From Calothrix sp. NIES-2100 (GTDB lineage: Bacteria; Cyanobacteriota; Cyanobacteriia; Cyanobacteriales; Nostocaceae), in the NCBI RefSeq assembly GCF_002368195.1, contig NZ_AP018178.1, positions 4,684,721-4,748,720 of the forward strand: a DNA stretch of 64,000 nucleotides, given 5' to 3'. The number at the start of each line of letters is the position of its first letter. Within the stretch, counting starts at the first letter, position 1. The position numbers and the translations under genes are program-made. This document shows positions 1 through 8,595 of this stretch, one piece after another. A model generated the notes under the pieces. That model was given only the letters and a program-made list of their open reading frames with translations, did no database searches and was not told the origin of the DNA.

Positions 1-451
1 GTTGGTAAATTGCCACACCTTGAGGTTGGGATAAGGCTTTTCCTAATATAATGGCAACTGTTTCTTCAGAAGCAATAAACGCTATTAATAGCCCTACCAA
101 ACTCACGATAAATCCAATCCATAAATTTTTAATTATGTCTTCCTTTCTGGGATGGTTTTGAGGATTTTGTGTTTGTAACAATTTCGCTAATTTCCTGTAA
201 CGGAAAGCCCAATATATCCGAAAGCACAGCAATAAAATACCAACAATAGCTAAAAATATGCCAAATCCTATACCTGCATTGTTTGTCTGAGTAGTAATGT
301 TCCGGCTAAAGTAAGCCAATGACACAGCAATAGCTGAAATTAATCCTAGCAATAACTGTACCCAAAAACTAATTCGGCTTACTAACCGAAAAGTAACTGC
401 AAATTCTTGTTTGCTGGGTGGATTGGAAAAGGATTTTAAATTATTTAACAT
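1..451 (-). CDS. DUF3611-family membrane protein (3' end outside window)
   Basis: An open frame starts at ATG 451 on the minus strand and runs off the left edge, about 150 codons, beginning MLNNLKSFSNPPSKQEFAV. The order is a polar N-terminus, the stretch RLVSRISFWVQLLLGLISA, a second hydrophobic segment (GFGIFLAIVGILLLCF), a basic loop, and a third segment before the motif GKALSQPQGVAIYQ. This arrangement matches the cyanobacterial DUF3611 integral membrane family, whose function is unknown. The C-terminus is missing only because the window ends. The family call rests on remembered motif similarity. Confidence 0.75.
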   Translation of the reverse strand, partial: MLNNLKSFSNPPSKQEFAVTFRLVSRISFWVQLLLGLISAIAVSLAYFSRNITTQTNNAGIGFGIFLAIVGILLLCFRIYWAFRYRKLAKLLQTQNPQNHPRKEDIIKNLWIGFIVSLVGLLIAFIASEETVAIILGKALSQPQGVAIYQ

Positions 452-800
452 TTACGCCTCAGACTAGTTATTTCATCAATAGTTCAGGGGAACTCTTTAA
501 AAAATGTTGCAGATTTTAATTGCTTAATCTTGCAAATTTTATAGTAAAGCATATCCTATTAATTTACAGTTAAATTAAAACTAAAACCAAAAATTAACTA
601 TTTATAAATTAAAGATTAAAAGTGGAAAACTAGTGGAGAATATATATATTTTGCTTAAATTACTACTTGAGAAAGACCTTGCTCCAACTATAGATAGATT
701 ATTCGCTACGCAAATAAGCCATGAATTTATGGCAAGATTAGTCATGATTTCGGGCTAACAATAGCTAAATAGTCAATAATATTTCTGATTGATTATGTAT
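452..800. other. AT-rich intergenic region without a gene
   Basis: No reading frame with coding character is visible. The sequence is strongly A/T-rich. It should contain the promoter of the minus-strand DUF3611 gene next to position 451, but no box could be assigned with confidence. Confidence 0.5.
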
Positions 801-1172
801 TTATTTCAAAGCTGCTGCTACTTGAATAGCTAGTTTCTGAGGATTAAATGGTTTACTGATGATGCCTCTAATACCCATTTGAACAAATAAACGCTGGTCA
901 AATGTACGCCCTCTAGCTGTTAATAAAATTACGGGTATATCTTTAGTTAGTTGATTAGCTTGCAGTTTCTGAAAAGTTGTCAAACCATCCATATCAGGCA
1001 TCATTAAGTCCAAAAGTATGGCATCTGGTCGAGATGACTGAGCTAAAAGTAATCCTTGACTACCTGAAGTAGCTGTCAACACATTCCAACCACCCATTAT
1101 TTCTAGACAAGTCTGAATCAATTGGCGGATGTCTTCTTCATCATCTATAACTAAAATTTTTTTAGTATCCAT
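801..1172 (-). CDS. Single-domain response regulator (CheY-like receiver)
   Basis: This 123-residue protein is a complete stand-alone receiver domain. The acidic pair is D10/D11, the phospho-acceptor is D55 in AILLDLMMPD, the switch threonine is T85 in ILLTARGR and the conserved lysine is K107 in ISKPFNP. No output domain follows, so it should act by protein-protein contact within a phosphorelay. It lies convergent to or apart from its neighbours and is not in an obvious operon with a kinase. The truncated sensor ORF starting at 1347 is divergent from it, about 175 bp away, and may be what is left of its former partner; that link is inference. Confidence 0.9.
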   Translation of the reverse strand: MDTKKILVIDDEEDIRQLIQTCLEIMGGWNVLTATSGSQGLLLAQSSRPDAILLDLMMPDMDGLTTFQKLQANQLTKDIPVILLTARGRTFDQRLFVQMGIRGIISKPFNPQKLAIQVAAALK

Positions 1173-1346
1173 CGTTCTTATTTTAGTTGCTGTGGAAAAT
1201 TATTATTTCTGACTACTTTAATTCCTAAGATCCACGATTTATAATTACCATACTCTTAAGATTGATTTTCAAAGGTAAAACTTGAAAGTGGAAAACTCGT
1301 GTAGAACCAACATCAACATCAGGGCATAATTTAGAGTTAATAAGCA

Positions 1347-2033
1347 ATGTGGAGATTGAGGCGATCGCAACTACAAAGCTATAGCATTGTCTGCTTAAGC
1401 GTTCTACTGGCTTTACTGCTGACACTGCTTTTATGGCAGCTACACAGATTGAATTCTATTTACCCATTGTTTTTAGCTGCTGTCACGGTGAGTTCCTGGT
1501 ATGGTGGCTTCAATCCCGGATTGGTAGCAACTTTTTTGTCTGCTATAGTCTGCGCCTACTTTCTCTTACCCCCTTTTGATTCTCTGGCTGTCAGTGGGTT
1601 TAAGGTAGTGGGGTTGGTTCAGTTTGTGTTAGTAGGATTGTTGATTAGCTCACTCAACTCTGCACTGCGCCAAGCGCGATCGCAAGCTCAGCAAAATTAC
1701 GAGCGTCTACGTCAAAGTGAATATAGCTTGCGCCAAAGCGAAGAACGTTATCGGTTACTAGTAGAAGGAGTAACTAATTATGCAATTTTCATGCTAGATC
1801 CAAATGGTAACTTTACCAGTTGGAACATTGGAGCAGAACGTATTTTAGATGTTGGAGCTGGCGTAGCAATTGAAACTAGTGATGATCCAGACGTTGGTTT
1901 ACTTTTAACTGGTGGTGTAGATGTGCCTTTAAATACTAACTTTACGGCAACAGCAGGAGTGAATGCCGCATTTTTAGATGAAACGGATGTGGGGCTGATG
2001 CTAGGAGTTGGTTACAACTTTACTGGATTCTAA
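1347..2033 (+). pseudogene. Chimeric ORF: sensor-kinase N-terminus joined to an outer-membrane barrel C-terminus
   Basis: The first ~167 residues look like the input half of a KdpD/DUF4118-type histidine kinase: several membrane segments, a coiled linker (RLRQSEYSLRQSEERYRLL) and the start of a PAS domain (YAIFMLDPNGNFTSWN). From about residue 168 the character changes abruptly to amphipathic beta strands (TGGVDVPLNTNFTA, GLMLGVGYNFTGF) ending in a terminal Phe, as in outer-membrane beta-barrels. No dimerisation/His or ATPase domain is present. The reading frame crosses the junction (near 1847) intact. I read it as a deletion fusion of two unrelated genes, probably non-functional. A natural short sensor is the less likely alternative. 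Confidence 0.65.
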
Positions 2034-2189
2034 CAGTATAGAGCTAGGGAATTAGATCGGGGGCAACATTTACACTCAGGCTACCATTTACAAAAATATT
2101 CAGCATTTCTCCTTGCCTTTGATAGATGTTTAAGCGCGTAAAAATAGACATAATCTATCTGTGGAGATTGTTATTGGCAAAATATTTGA

Positions 2190-3992
2190 ATGAGAATTCT
2201 CATAGTTGAAGACGATAGTTCCCTGGCTCAAGCTGTTGCAGCAGTTCTTACTAAACAACATTACGTAGTTGATATTGCTGCTGATGGGCAAGAGGCTTGG
2301 GAATTTGTGAATGTGTGTAACTATGATTTGATTTTGCTCGATATCGTTCTGCCCAAGCTAGATGGTATTAGCCTTTGTCAACAATTACGGCAACAAGGCT
2401 ATCAAATGCTGATTCTTCTGTTAACTGCAAAAGATACCAAGACTGATAAAGTTATGGGTTTAGATGCAGGAGCAGATGATTACGTCGTCAAACCTTTCGA
2501 TTTTCAAGAGTTATCAGCTCGCATTCGCGCTTTACTTCGTCGGGGAAATTCTTCTTTACCTCCAGTTTTAGAATGGGGAAGTTTGCGTCTAGATCCGAGT
2601 AGTTTTGAAGTAACTTATGATAGCCAAACTCTACATTTAACCGCGAAAGAATTTAGTATTTTAGAACTTTTTTTACGTAACAGCCAGCGCGTATATAGTC
2701 GGAGTACAATTGTAGACTTACTTTGGGGTGCGGAAGAAGATCCACCAGCAGCAAATACTATTAAGTCTCATATTAAAAGTCTGCGGCAAAAACTCAAAGC
2801 CGCAGGTACTAACTATGACTTTATTGAAACAGTTTATGGTATGGGTTATCGCTTAAAACCTTTATGCCAGGAAATCGAGCAAGAAGCAACACAAGAGCAG
2901 CAGCAAACTTTGTTAACAGCAGTTGCTCAGGCGCGGGAGGCATTCAAAGCTAAAGTTGGCTCCCGCATTGCTGTATTAGAGCAAGTAGCCAATACTTGCA
3001 GAAAAAGTACTCTTGACGCTCAACTGCTTCAGCAAGCAGAGCAAGAAGCTCATAAGCTAGTTGGTTCTTTGGGAAGTTTTGGCTTTATTGAGGGTTCACA
3101 ATTAGCTGAGGAAATAGAAAATTTACTTGAAGGTAAAGCATTTATCTCATTATCGCAATGTTTACGCTTAGATAAACTCGTGATGCAGTTACAACAGGAG
3201 TTAGATAAAACTTCTGTTGAGCTAATAAATAGTGAACCTCGTCAAAATCTGCTATTGATAGTTAGCAAGGATACAGAAGTAGTAGAACCTTTAGTTAAAG
3301 AAGCTGCAACTGAGGGAATGGAAGTGAAGATAGTGAATCATCTTGCTGCTTTAGGTGATGCGATCGCATCTTCAAACCCCAATGCAATTTTACTTGACTT
3401 GAATGTTAGCGAACGCACTCAAAATAGCTTAAATTTCATAAAAGAGTTGTCTAGGCGATCGCCTGCAATACCTACATTAGTAATTACAGACAAGAATAAT
3501 TTTCTTGAGCGTCTCGAAGTAGCGCGTGCTGGCGGACGCTCTTTTTTACAGAAATCTCTGCCACCCCAGCAAATTTTACAGGCTATTACTCAAGTCATAC
3601 AACCAAATCAGATTACTGGTAAAAGAATCATGGTTGTTGATGATGAACCAAAAGTCTTCACTGATATACAAAAACATTTGGCACCTTGGGGACTAAAATT
3701 AAATACCTTGAATGATTCACGACGCTTTTGGGATATTTTCTTAGAATTTTCTCCTGATTTATTGATTTTAGATGTAGATATACCCGATATTAATGGCATC
3801 GACATTTGTCAGGTAGTACGCAATGAACCCAACTTTAACTCATTACCAGTGTTGTGTCTTATTGATAGTTTAGATGTAAATATTGTTGAGCAGTTATTTG
3901 CAGTTGGCGCTGATGATTGTTTGAGTAAGCCTATCCTAGGTGCAAAACTTATCAATCGCATTTTTTACCATTTAAAACGAACTCAACCTTAG
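2190..3992 (+). CDS. Multidomain response regulator: REC, winged helix, HPt, REC-like, REC
   Basis: This 600-residue regulator contains, in order: a receiver (1-115, D8/D9, phospho-acceptor D51, K101); an OmpR/PhoB winged helix (about 125-225, ending YGMGYRLKP); a helical HPt-like domain (about 240-335) with a candidate phospho-histidine H288 in AHKLVGSLGSFG; a second receiver-like domain (about 352-470, D403 in AILLDLNV); and a third receiver (about 478-600, D528 in LLILDVDIPD). It combines DNA binding with internal phosphotransfer modules, so it is probably a transcription factor fed by more than one kinase. The start is ATG 2190. The partner kinase is not visible nearby except for the truncated ORF just upstream. 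Confidence 0.88.
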   Translation: MRILIVEDDSSLAQAVAAVLTKQHYVVDIAADGQEAWEFVNVCNYDLILLDIVLPKLDGISLCQQLRQQGYQMLILLLTAKDTKTDKVMGLDAGADDYVVKPFDFQELSARIRALLRRGNSSLPPVLEWGSLRLDPSSFEVTYDSQTLHLTAKEFSILELFLRNSQRVYSRSTIVDLLWGAEEDPPAANTIKSHIKSLRQKLKAAGTNYDFIETVYGMGYRLKPLCQEIEQEATQEQQQTLLTAVAQAREAFKAKVGSRIAVLEQVANTCRKSTLDAQLLQQAEQEAHKLVGSLGSFGFIEGSQLAEEIENLLEGKAFISLSQCLRLDKLVMQLQQELDKTSVELINSEPRQNLLLIVSKDTEVVEPLVKEAATEGMEVKIVNHLAALGDAIASSNPNAILLDLNVSERTQNSLNFIKELSRRSPAIPTLVITDKNNFLERLEVARAGGRSFLQKSLPPQQILQAITQVIQPNQITGKRIMVVDDEPKVFTDIQKHLAPWGLKLNTLNDSRRFWDIFLEFSPDLLILDVDIPDINGIDICQVVRNEPNFNSLPVLCLIDSLDVNIVEQLFAVGADDCLSKPILGAKLINRIFYHLKRTQP

Positions 3993-4081
3993 GTAGATTT
4001 AATATCATTATTTTAGTAGCTATTTAAAATTACATAGATAGACAAAAATGCTAAAAATAACAGCAAATCTGGGGGTGTATT

Positions 4082-5173
4082 GTGGGGTTGGGACAATTAA
4101 TCGGCTTTCTCGCTATTGTGATATCTCTTTACATTTTGTGGCAAATTCGGCAAATCCTGTTAGTGATATTTGCAGCCATAGTTTTAGCGACAATTCTCAA
4201 TCAACTCGCGATTTTTTTCCAAAGATTTCGCATTAAACGAGGGATCGCCGTTACTATCTCAGTTGTGCTTGTGCTGCTTATTTTAGTTGGTTTCTTTGCC
4301 CTGATTGTGCCGCGTCTTGTAGAGCAATTGCAACAATTTAGTGATATTATGCCGATGGCATTAGAACGGTTGCGATCGTGGAATAACTGGTTACTAAATG
4401 TTATTCCTGACCAAATGCTAGAAAATATCCAAGGGTTGAGATATATAACTCAAAGTTTACAATCTTGGTTAAATCAACTAATTAATAACTTCTTTTCATT
4501 GATTAGTAGGTCTTTGAGCATTGCTTTAGGATTATTGCTTTTTGTTGCCCTCACTATCATGCTCTTAGTTAATCCAGCGCCTTATCGTCAAGGATTTATA
4601 CTTTTATTTCCTGCTTTCTATCGTCGGCGGATCGATCAGATTCTTGACAAATGTGCAGCGTCTTTAACTGGCTGGATCAAAGGCACACTTTTGACTATGT
4701 TACTTATTGCCACATTGAGCTATGTTGGCCTATTAATTTTAGGAATACCATTACCACTAGTAAACGCTGCTTTGGCTGGATTGCTAGAGTTTATTCCCAA
4801 CCTAGGCCCAACATTGAGTGTAATTCCACCTGCACTTTTAGCTTTGAGTGTAGCGCCTTGGAAAACTGCTGCTGTAGTAGCTTTATACTTTGGTATCCAG
4901 CAGTTTGAAAGCCTAGTTATACTACCGTTTATCATGAAAAGTCAGGCCGATCTATTGCCAGCAGTTACTTTGGTAGCAGTAGTAATTTGTGGTAACTTTT
5001 TTGGCTTTTTAGGTGTGTTTCTGGCTGTACCATTGGTAATTGTTCTGCAAACTTGGATCAAAGAAGTTCTAGTAAAAGATATACTCAATAATTGGCAGGA
5101 ACATAAGAAAGATAATCAAGAACCACAACCTGTAATTACAGAAAATAAGCAAGCTAATTCAGTAGTTAAGTAA
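4082..5173 (+). CDS. AI-2E family transporter (PerM/YdiK-like permease)
   Basis: This 363-residue polytopic membrane protein starts at GTG 4082 with GLGQLIGFLAIVISLYILW, the usual beginning of cyanobacterial members. Two N-terminal membrane segments are followed by a soluble stretch (about 75-145) and a C-terminal block with the family signature LLEFIPNLGPTLSVIPP and a final helix (FLGVFLAVPLVIVLQTW). The family includes the E. coli autoinducer-2 exporter TqsA, but most members have other or unknown substrates. An ATG at 4048 is in another frame and is not the start. The gene stands alone. Confidence 0.88.
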   Translation: MGLGQLIGFLAIVISLYILWQIRQILLVIFAAIVLATILNQLAIFFQRFRIKRGIAVTISVVLVLLILVGFFALIVPRLVEQLQQFSDIMPMALERLRSWNNWLLNVIPDQMLENIQGLRYITQSLQSWLNQLINNFFSLISRSLSIALGLLLFVALTIMLLVNPAPYRQGFILLFPAFYRRRIDQILDKCAASLTGWIKGTLLTMLLIATLSYVGLLILGIPLPLVNAALAGLLEFIPNLGPTLSVIPPALLALSVAPWKTAAVVALYFGIQQFESLVILPFIMKSQADLLPAVTLVAVVICGNFFGFLGVFLAVPLVIVLQTWIKEVLVKDILNNWQEHKKDNQEPQPVITENKQANSVVK

Positions 5174-5496
5174 CTGAGCTTTTATCCTAAACCTTGCTAA
5201 TATCTCTAGATAAATTTCCAGTACAAATGCTCAATAATCCTGCCGTTATTCCTGGAAAAGGTAACAGGAGCTAATACAATTTTAAGTTTAAAATTTTGGA
5301 TTTTAGATGGGTAACTCCCTTCAGAAAAACAAGTTTGCAGACTAGTGATTTTTGTTTATTTGCTCGTCTATTCATATTTAATACCTTCGACTTTACGCTT
5401 GATAATTCAGGTAATTTTAGACTTCAACCTTCAGTTGACATATTACCTACCTCTATGAGTAATTGAATACTCAGATGTTGTATGAGTATTTGTCCA
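5174..5496. other. Intergenic region between convergent genes
   Basis: This stretch separates the AI-2E gene from the minus-strand chimeric ORF. It is A/T-rich, has no convincing ORF and no strong terminator hairpin that I could find. Confidence 0.4.
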
Positions 5497-5868
5497 TTAT
5501 TGTAATGCCCAAAGACTAATTAAAGCTGCTAAACCAGCCCCTAAAGAGTCCATAATTAAATCGATGATGGTGTCATCTAAGCTGCCAATTACTTCAGTAC
5601 TCAAAATTTTGCCAGCCGACCATTCTATAACCTCCCATACAGCACCGATGGCAATACCAAAATTGGACGCAGCCAGCTGAAGGGCGACGATTGTAATTGA
5701 AAAGGCTGTAGCAGCAACACTCACCATCGAACCTGCAACAGCTTCAAGTAGCGATCGCGCTCCGTCGGCACCACCAGTATAAATCCACCAGTAATTAATA
5801 TCTGCATTGCCAGAGCGGTCAAGACTTAGCATAATGAATGCCAAAGCTGTAGCTGCCACCGCCATCAC
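5497..5868 (-). pseudogene. Chimeric ORF: DUF2254 N-terminus joined to a YjdF-like C-terminus
   Basis: The first ~70 residues (YWWIYTGGADGARSLLEAV, GSMVSVAATAFSITIVALQL) match the start of DUF2254 membrane proteins. From about residue 73 the sequence becomes GAVWEVIEWSAGK and DDTIIDLIMDSLGAGLAAL, the C-terminal signature of the unrelated YjdF membrane family. The coding character extends upstream of the GTG start (KLWDQLHSSYWFIPA in frame) to a TGA near 5945, without any ATG, GTG or TTG, so the native start also seems lost. The result is 123 residues against more than 400 for DUF2254. It lies 85 bp downstream of the MscS gene, same strand. I read it as a deletion fusion. Confidence 0.65.
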
Positions 5869-5953
5869 TGCGGGAATAAACCAGTAACTGGAGTGGAGCT
5901 GATCCCAAAGCTTGCTTAACTTAACGTTTCTTATTATTCTTCAAATTGAGAAT

Positions 5954-6964
5954 CTATTTTGCCATTCCCATCATTAGAGGAACGTTTTTGCGCCAGGAAC
6001 CTAAGAGAATCGCTGATGCGGCGAGGTTTTGGTACTTCCCGATACCAGCCGGCCAACCTTCACGCTGACGGGAGCGTAGACGCGGAGCGGCTTGTCGCCA
6101 GACATCGCCATCTGTTTCTTCGGTCTGGTCATGAAATAAAATTTGTTGGGTTGGGAAAGGTAGATCTATGCCATTGGCAGTGAGGGTTTTCTTGATTGCA
6201 GTTAAGACGCGATCGCGTGAAGTCAGATCGTCTGCTCTTCGTGGTGGTTTAATCCACCAACGGGCGCGGATATTCACAGTACTTTCAGCTAATTCCATGA
6301 CCAATACATCAGGCGCAGGATCTGACAACACCTCATCGACACTCTGCATTGCTTCGAGAATTAATTGCTTGGCTCGGTCAATATCATCACCATAACCAAT
6401 ACCCACATCATACTCTAAGCGGCGACTGTCAAAGGCAGTATTTACAGTCACAGAATTAGTGAACAATTCAGAGTTAGGAATCACAATCCGCCGACCATCA
6501 TAGGTTCTGATTGTGGTGGCGCGTGTCTCAATATTTTCTACAGTTCCTTCAAAATTTTTAAAGACTATTTGGTCATTAATTTGAAAAGGTTCAGTGAGTA
6601 AAATTAAAATTCCTGCTAAAAAGTTCTGCAAAATATCACGGAAAGCAAAACCAATTGCTACCCCACTGATTCCTAAAAGTTGCACTAAATCGCCTGCTCT
6701 AAATGTCGGTATCACAATTGATAGAGCTATAAAAAGTCCTACTAAAATTGTTGTACCCTGTGCTAAACGTCCTAGTACCAGTCCTAAATTACGAGCTTGA
6801 CGACGGTTACGTGTTACTCGTTTGACCAGTCGCTTAATTGCCCTAGCTATGATAAAGAAGATGACAAAGACAATTAATGCCAACACCATATTACGAAGCA
6901 GTGTAATAAATCCATTGATCATGCCTTGAATTTGCTTCCAAACTACGGTTATTTCTGCATTCAT
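5954..6964 (-). CDS. MscS-family mechanosensitive channel
   Basis: This 336-residue protein has two N-terminal membrane helices, a third pore-lining helix and MscS core (QLLGISGVAIGFAFRDILQN), then the beta domain (FQINDQIVFKNFEGTVENI; RIVIPNSELFTNSVTVNTA) and an alpha-beta cytoplasmic domain. It is a predicted small-conductance osmotic release channel of the inner membrane. The last ~45 residues (RLRSRQREGWPAGIGKYQ) are not part of the family fold. The DNA there (about 6045-6110) resembles interspersed cyanobacterial repeats, so a repeat has probably entered the 3' end of the gene and been translated. The start is ATG 6964. Confidence 0.88.
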   Translation of the reverse strand: MNAEITVVWKQIQGMINGFITLLRNMVLALIVFVIFFIIARAIKRLVKRVTRNRRQARNLGLVLGRLAQGTTILVGLFIALSIVIPTFRAGDLVQLLGISGVAIGFAFRDILQNFLAGILILLTEPFQINDQIVFKNFEGTVENIETRATTIRTYDGRRIVIPNSELFTNSVTVNTAFDSRRLEYDVGIGYGDDIDRAKQLILEAMQSVDEVLSDPAPDVLVMELAESTVNIRARWWIKPPRRADDLTSRDRVLTAIKKTLTANGIDLPFPTQQILFHDQTEETDGDVWRQAAPRLRSRQREGWPAGIGKYQNLAASAILLGSWRKNVPLMMGMAK

Positions 6965-7169
6965 GTTAATAAAATAATGGGTGTATTTTTCTGATTTAGT
7001 GCTTACGCTGGCTGTAACTAGCCAAAAATTTTAAAGAAACTACCAGCAATAGATTATGCTTTATTGCTGGTGGATATCAATAAACTTTTCTCATCAATGC
7101 ATTTGCGATCGCTATGCAAAATTGCGCTGAAATTAATGCATCTGTTGACGCTTATCAACAATTTCTACT

Positions 7170-7508
7170 GTGGAATCATTGCTGGTAGTGGGAGTATCTA
7201 CAGTTCTTAGGCGATCGCCATACATCTCATCGGCTCTAGAAGGAGTGCGATCGGGAGCATTAGAGATGTTATGTGTTTTCCAATCACGAACCCCACGATT
7301 TCTGAGAATCGAACCAGCACGCTCAATTTCAGCTGTTAAGGATATCCAAGCATTTTTGAAACAGCAAGGGTATTATACGGGTGCAGTTGATGGCATATAT
7401 GGTTCTGCAACTGCTGCATCTGTAGAAGCATTCCAGCAACATTATGCCAATTTACAAAATGATGGCATTGTTGGTCGAAATACTTGGAGTACCATCGAAT
7501 GGCACTAA
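7170..7508 (+). CDS. Small peptidoglycan-binding (PG_binding_1) domain protein, start uncertain
   Basis: Residues ~55-112 form one peptidoglycan-binding domain 1 repeat: VKDIQAFLKQQGYYTGAVDG, then TAASVEAFQQHYANLQNDG and GIVGRNTWSTI. The first ~50 residues are arginine-rich, contain a HIP1 site and look like translated intergenic sequence. There is no signal peptide. This is probably the C-terminal remnant of a longer cell-wall hydrolase or binding protein, or a small protein with a later start. Homologues normally carry this domain beside a catalytic domain. Confidence 0.55.
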   Translation: MESLLVVGVSTVLRRSPYISSALEGVRSGALEMLCVFQSRTPRFLRIEPARSISAVKDIQAFLKQQGYYTGAVDGIYGSATAASVEAFQQHYANLQNDGIVGRNTWSTIEWH

Positions 7509-8259
7509 GATAAGTCGAAAGTCTTGTTTCACCTCGTTTCCAGCCTGTAGGCTGGGAATGTATTTCGAGAGGCTCTGCCTCTGATCAAGCCTTTGGAGGC
7601 GGAGGCTCTCAGAATTAGTTCCTAGCCTGGAGGCTGGGAAGCAGTCACGGCAAGGGCTGTGTCTTAACTTAGTACCATTCGAGTACCATCCTAGATACTG
7701 TAAGTTAGTCTGAACAGTAGCGATCGCACCATTCTCATAACAATCATATGGCGGTAATAGCGACCGCCATAGCAAAAAAGCCAGATTATTTCATTGCCTG
7801 TGCATAAGGCAAATCTCAAAAATTTGTCCACAGTACTCGAAGATAGACCTTGGACTTAGACTGACCCCAAATATTTGGTTGGGTGTAAAATGGGTGTAAA
7901 GATTGTGAGCAAGCCTGAAAGCATTGAAAAATTAAGGTTAATGTCACCTTCCCAAGGTAAACTCAAGTTGGTAGTGCGTTAGCGTTGGCTCCACCAACGC
8001 ACCAGAAGCTTTGCCGTTCGCGGTAGCGTCTCTGAAAGAGAAAGCATCGCTTAATTAGCCCATATCATAATTTGTAGATGTAGTTAAATTATGTCCTACA
8101 TCCTCAGATAACTCCTTTTTTCTAAGCATTAATGCTTAATCTTTCTCTGACTTTGATTATTGGGGATATAGGCTCTAAAGTTGAGAGCAGACCAAAATAT
8201 TATCTTTTGCGATCGCCTGTAAAGTGGCAAAAGCTAGATAATGATTATATATCTGTTAT
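7509..8259. repeat. Repeat-rich intergenic region with dispersed hairpins
   Basis: There is no gene here. About 7535-7680 holds several inverted copies of the motif pair AGCCTGTAGGCTGGGAA / AGCCTGGAGGCTGGGAA and GAGGCTCTGCCTC / GGAGGCGGAGGCTC, dispersed palindromes typical of Nostocales. A second palindromic repeat (TTCGCGGTAGCGTCTCT region) lies at about 7975-8050. The rest is unassigned. Confidence 0.55.
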
Positions 8260-8355
8260 TGAGATTAGCTATAACTTAATACTGTAAAGGTTTGTAGAGG
8301 TTTTGTCTCTTTAATCGCACCGCAGAGGTCAGGGGTTCGAGTCTCCTATTCTCCA
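8260..8355 (+). pseudogene. Decayed tRNA gene
   Basis: Positions 8331-8347 form a perfect-looking T arm: AGGGG, loop TTCGAGT, CTCCT. This is followed by an acceptor-like 3' strand ATTCTCC and A at 8355. Upstream, GAGATTAGCT resembles a 5' acceptor plus D-stem start, and GTAGAG at about 8293 resembles the end of a D arm. The anticodon arm region (8299-8330) does not fold into a 5-bp stem with a 7-nt loop, so no anticodon can be assigned. The variable region GAGGTC suggests a class I tRNA such as Ala. I read it as an old tRNA copy or attachment-site remnant with indels. Confidence 0.45.
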
Positions 8356-8372
8356 TTTAGCTCAAATCTCTA

Positions 8373-8570
8373 CAGGAAAAGGATTTCAAGCCTTTTGAAC
8401 CAGGAATTTTAGATGCCTCTATTTGAAAAGCACATAGAGATTTACAGGCACTAGTTTCTGATCTAGACGTATTGTTTGTTGACCAAGACCAATATCATGA
8501 AATTGAGTCAGAACAAGAAGTAAATCCCTTAGAAATCATTGAGGAAGTTGATAACTTGTGCTTAAACTAA
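8373..8570 (+). pseudogene. Small broken ORF downstream of the tRNA remnant
   Basis: ATG 8412 begins MPLFEK and, after a one-base shift, the next frame reads AHRDLQALVSDLDVLFVDQD and continues acidic (EIESEQEVNPLEIIEEVDN) to a TAA at about 8568. The composition is protein-like, but I do not recognise a family. Its position directly after the tRNA remnant would suit a degraded integrated element. The evidence is limited to frame openness and composition. Confidence 0.3.
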
Positions 8571-8595
8571 GTGATTTAAATCTTTGGCAAGAAAT

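Noticed and set aside
7452..7775. 107-codon minus ORF after the PG-binding gene
   Set aside because: Composed of translated dispersed palindromes (AGCCTGTAGGCTGGG family).
8260..8355. Functional tRNA gene
   Set aside because: The anticodon arm does not fold and spacing between arms is wrong; only the T arm and acceptor 3' strand are convincing.
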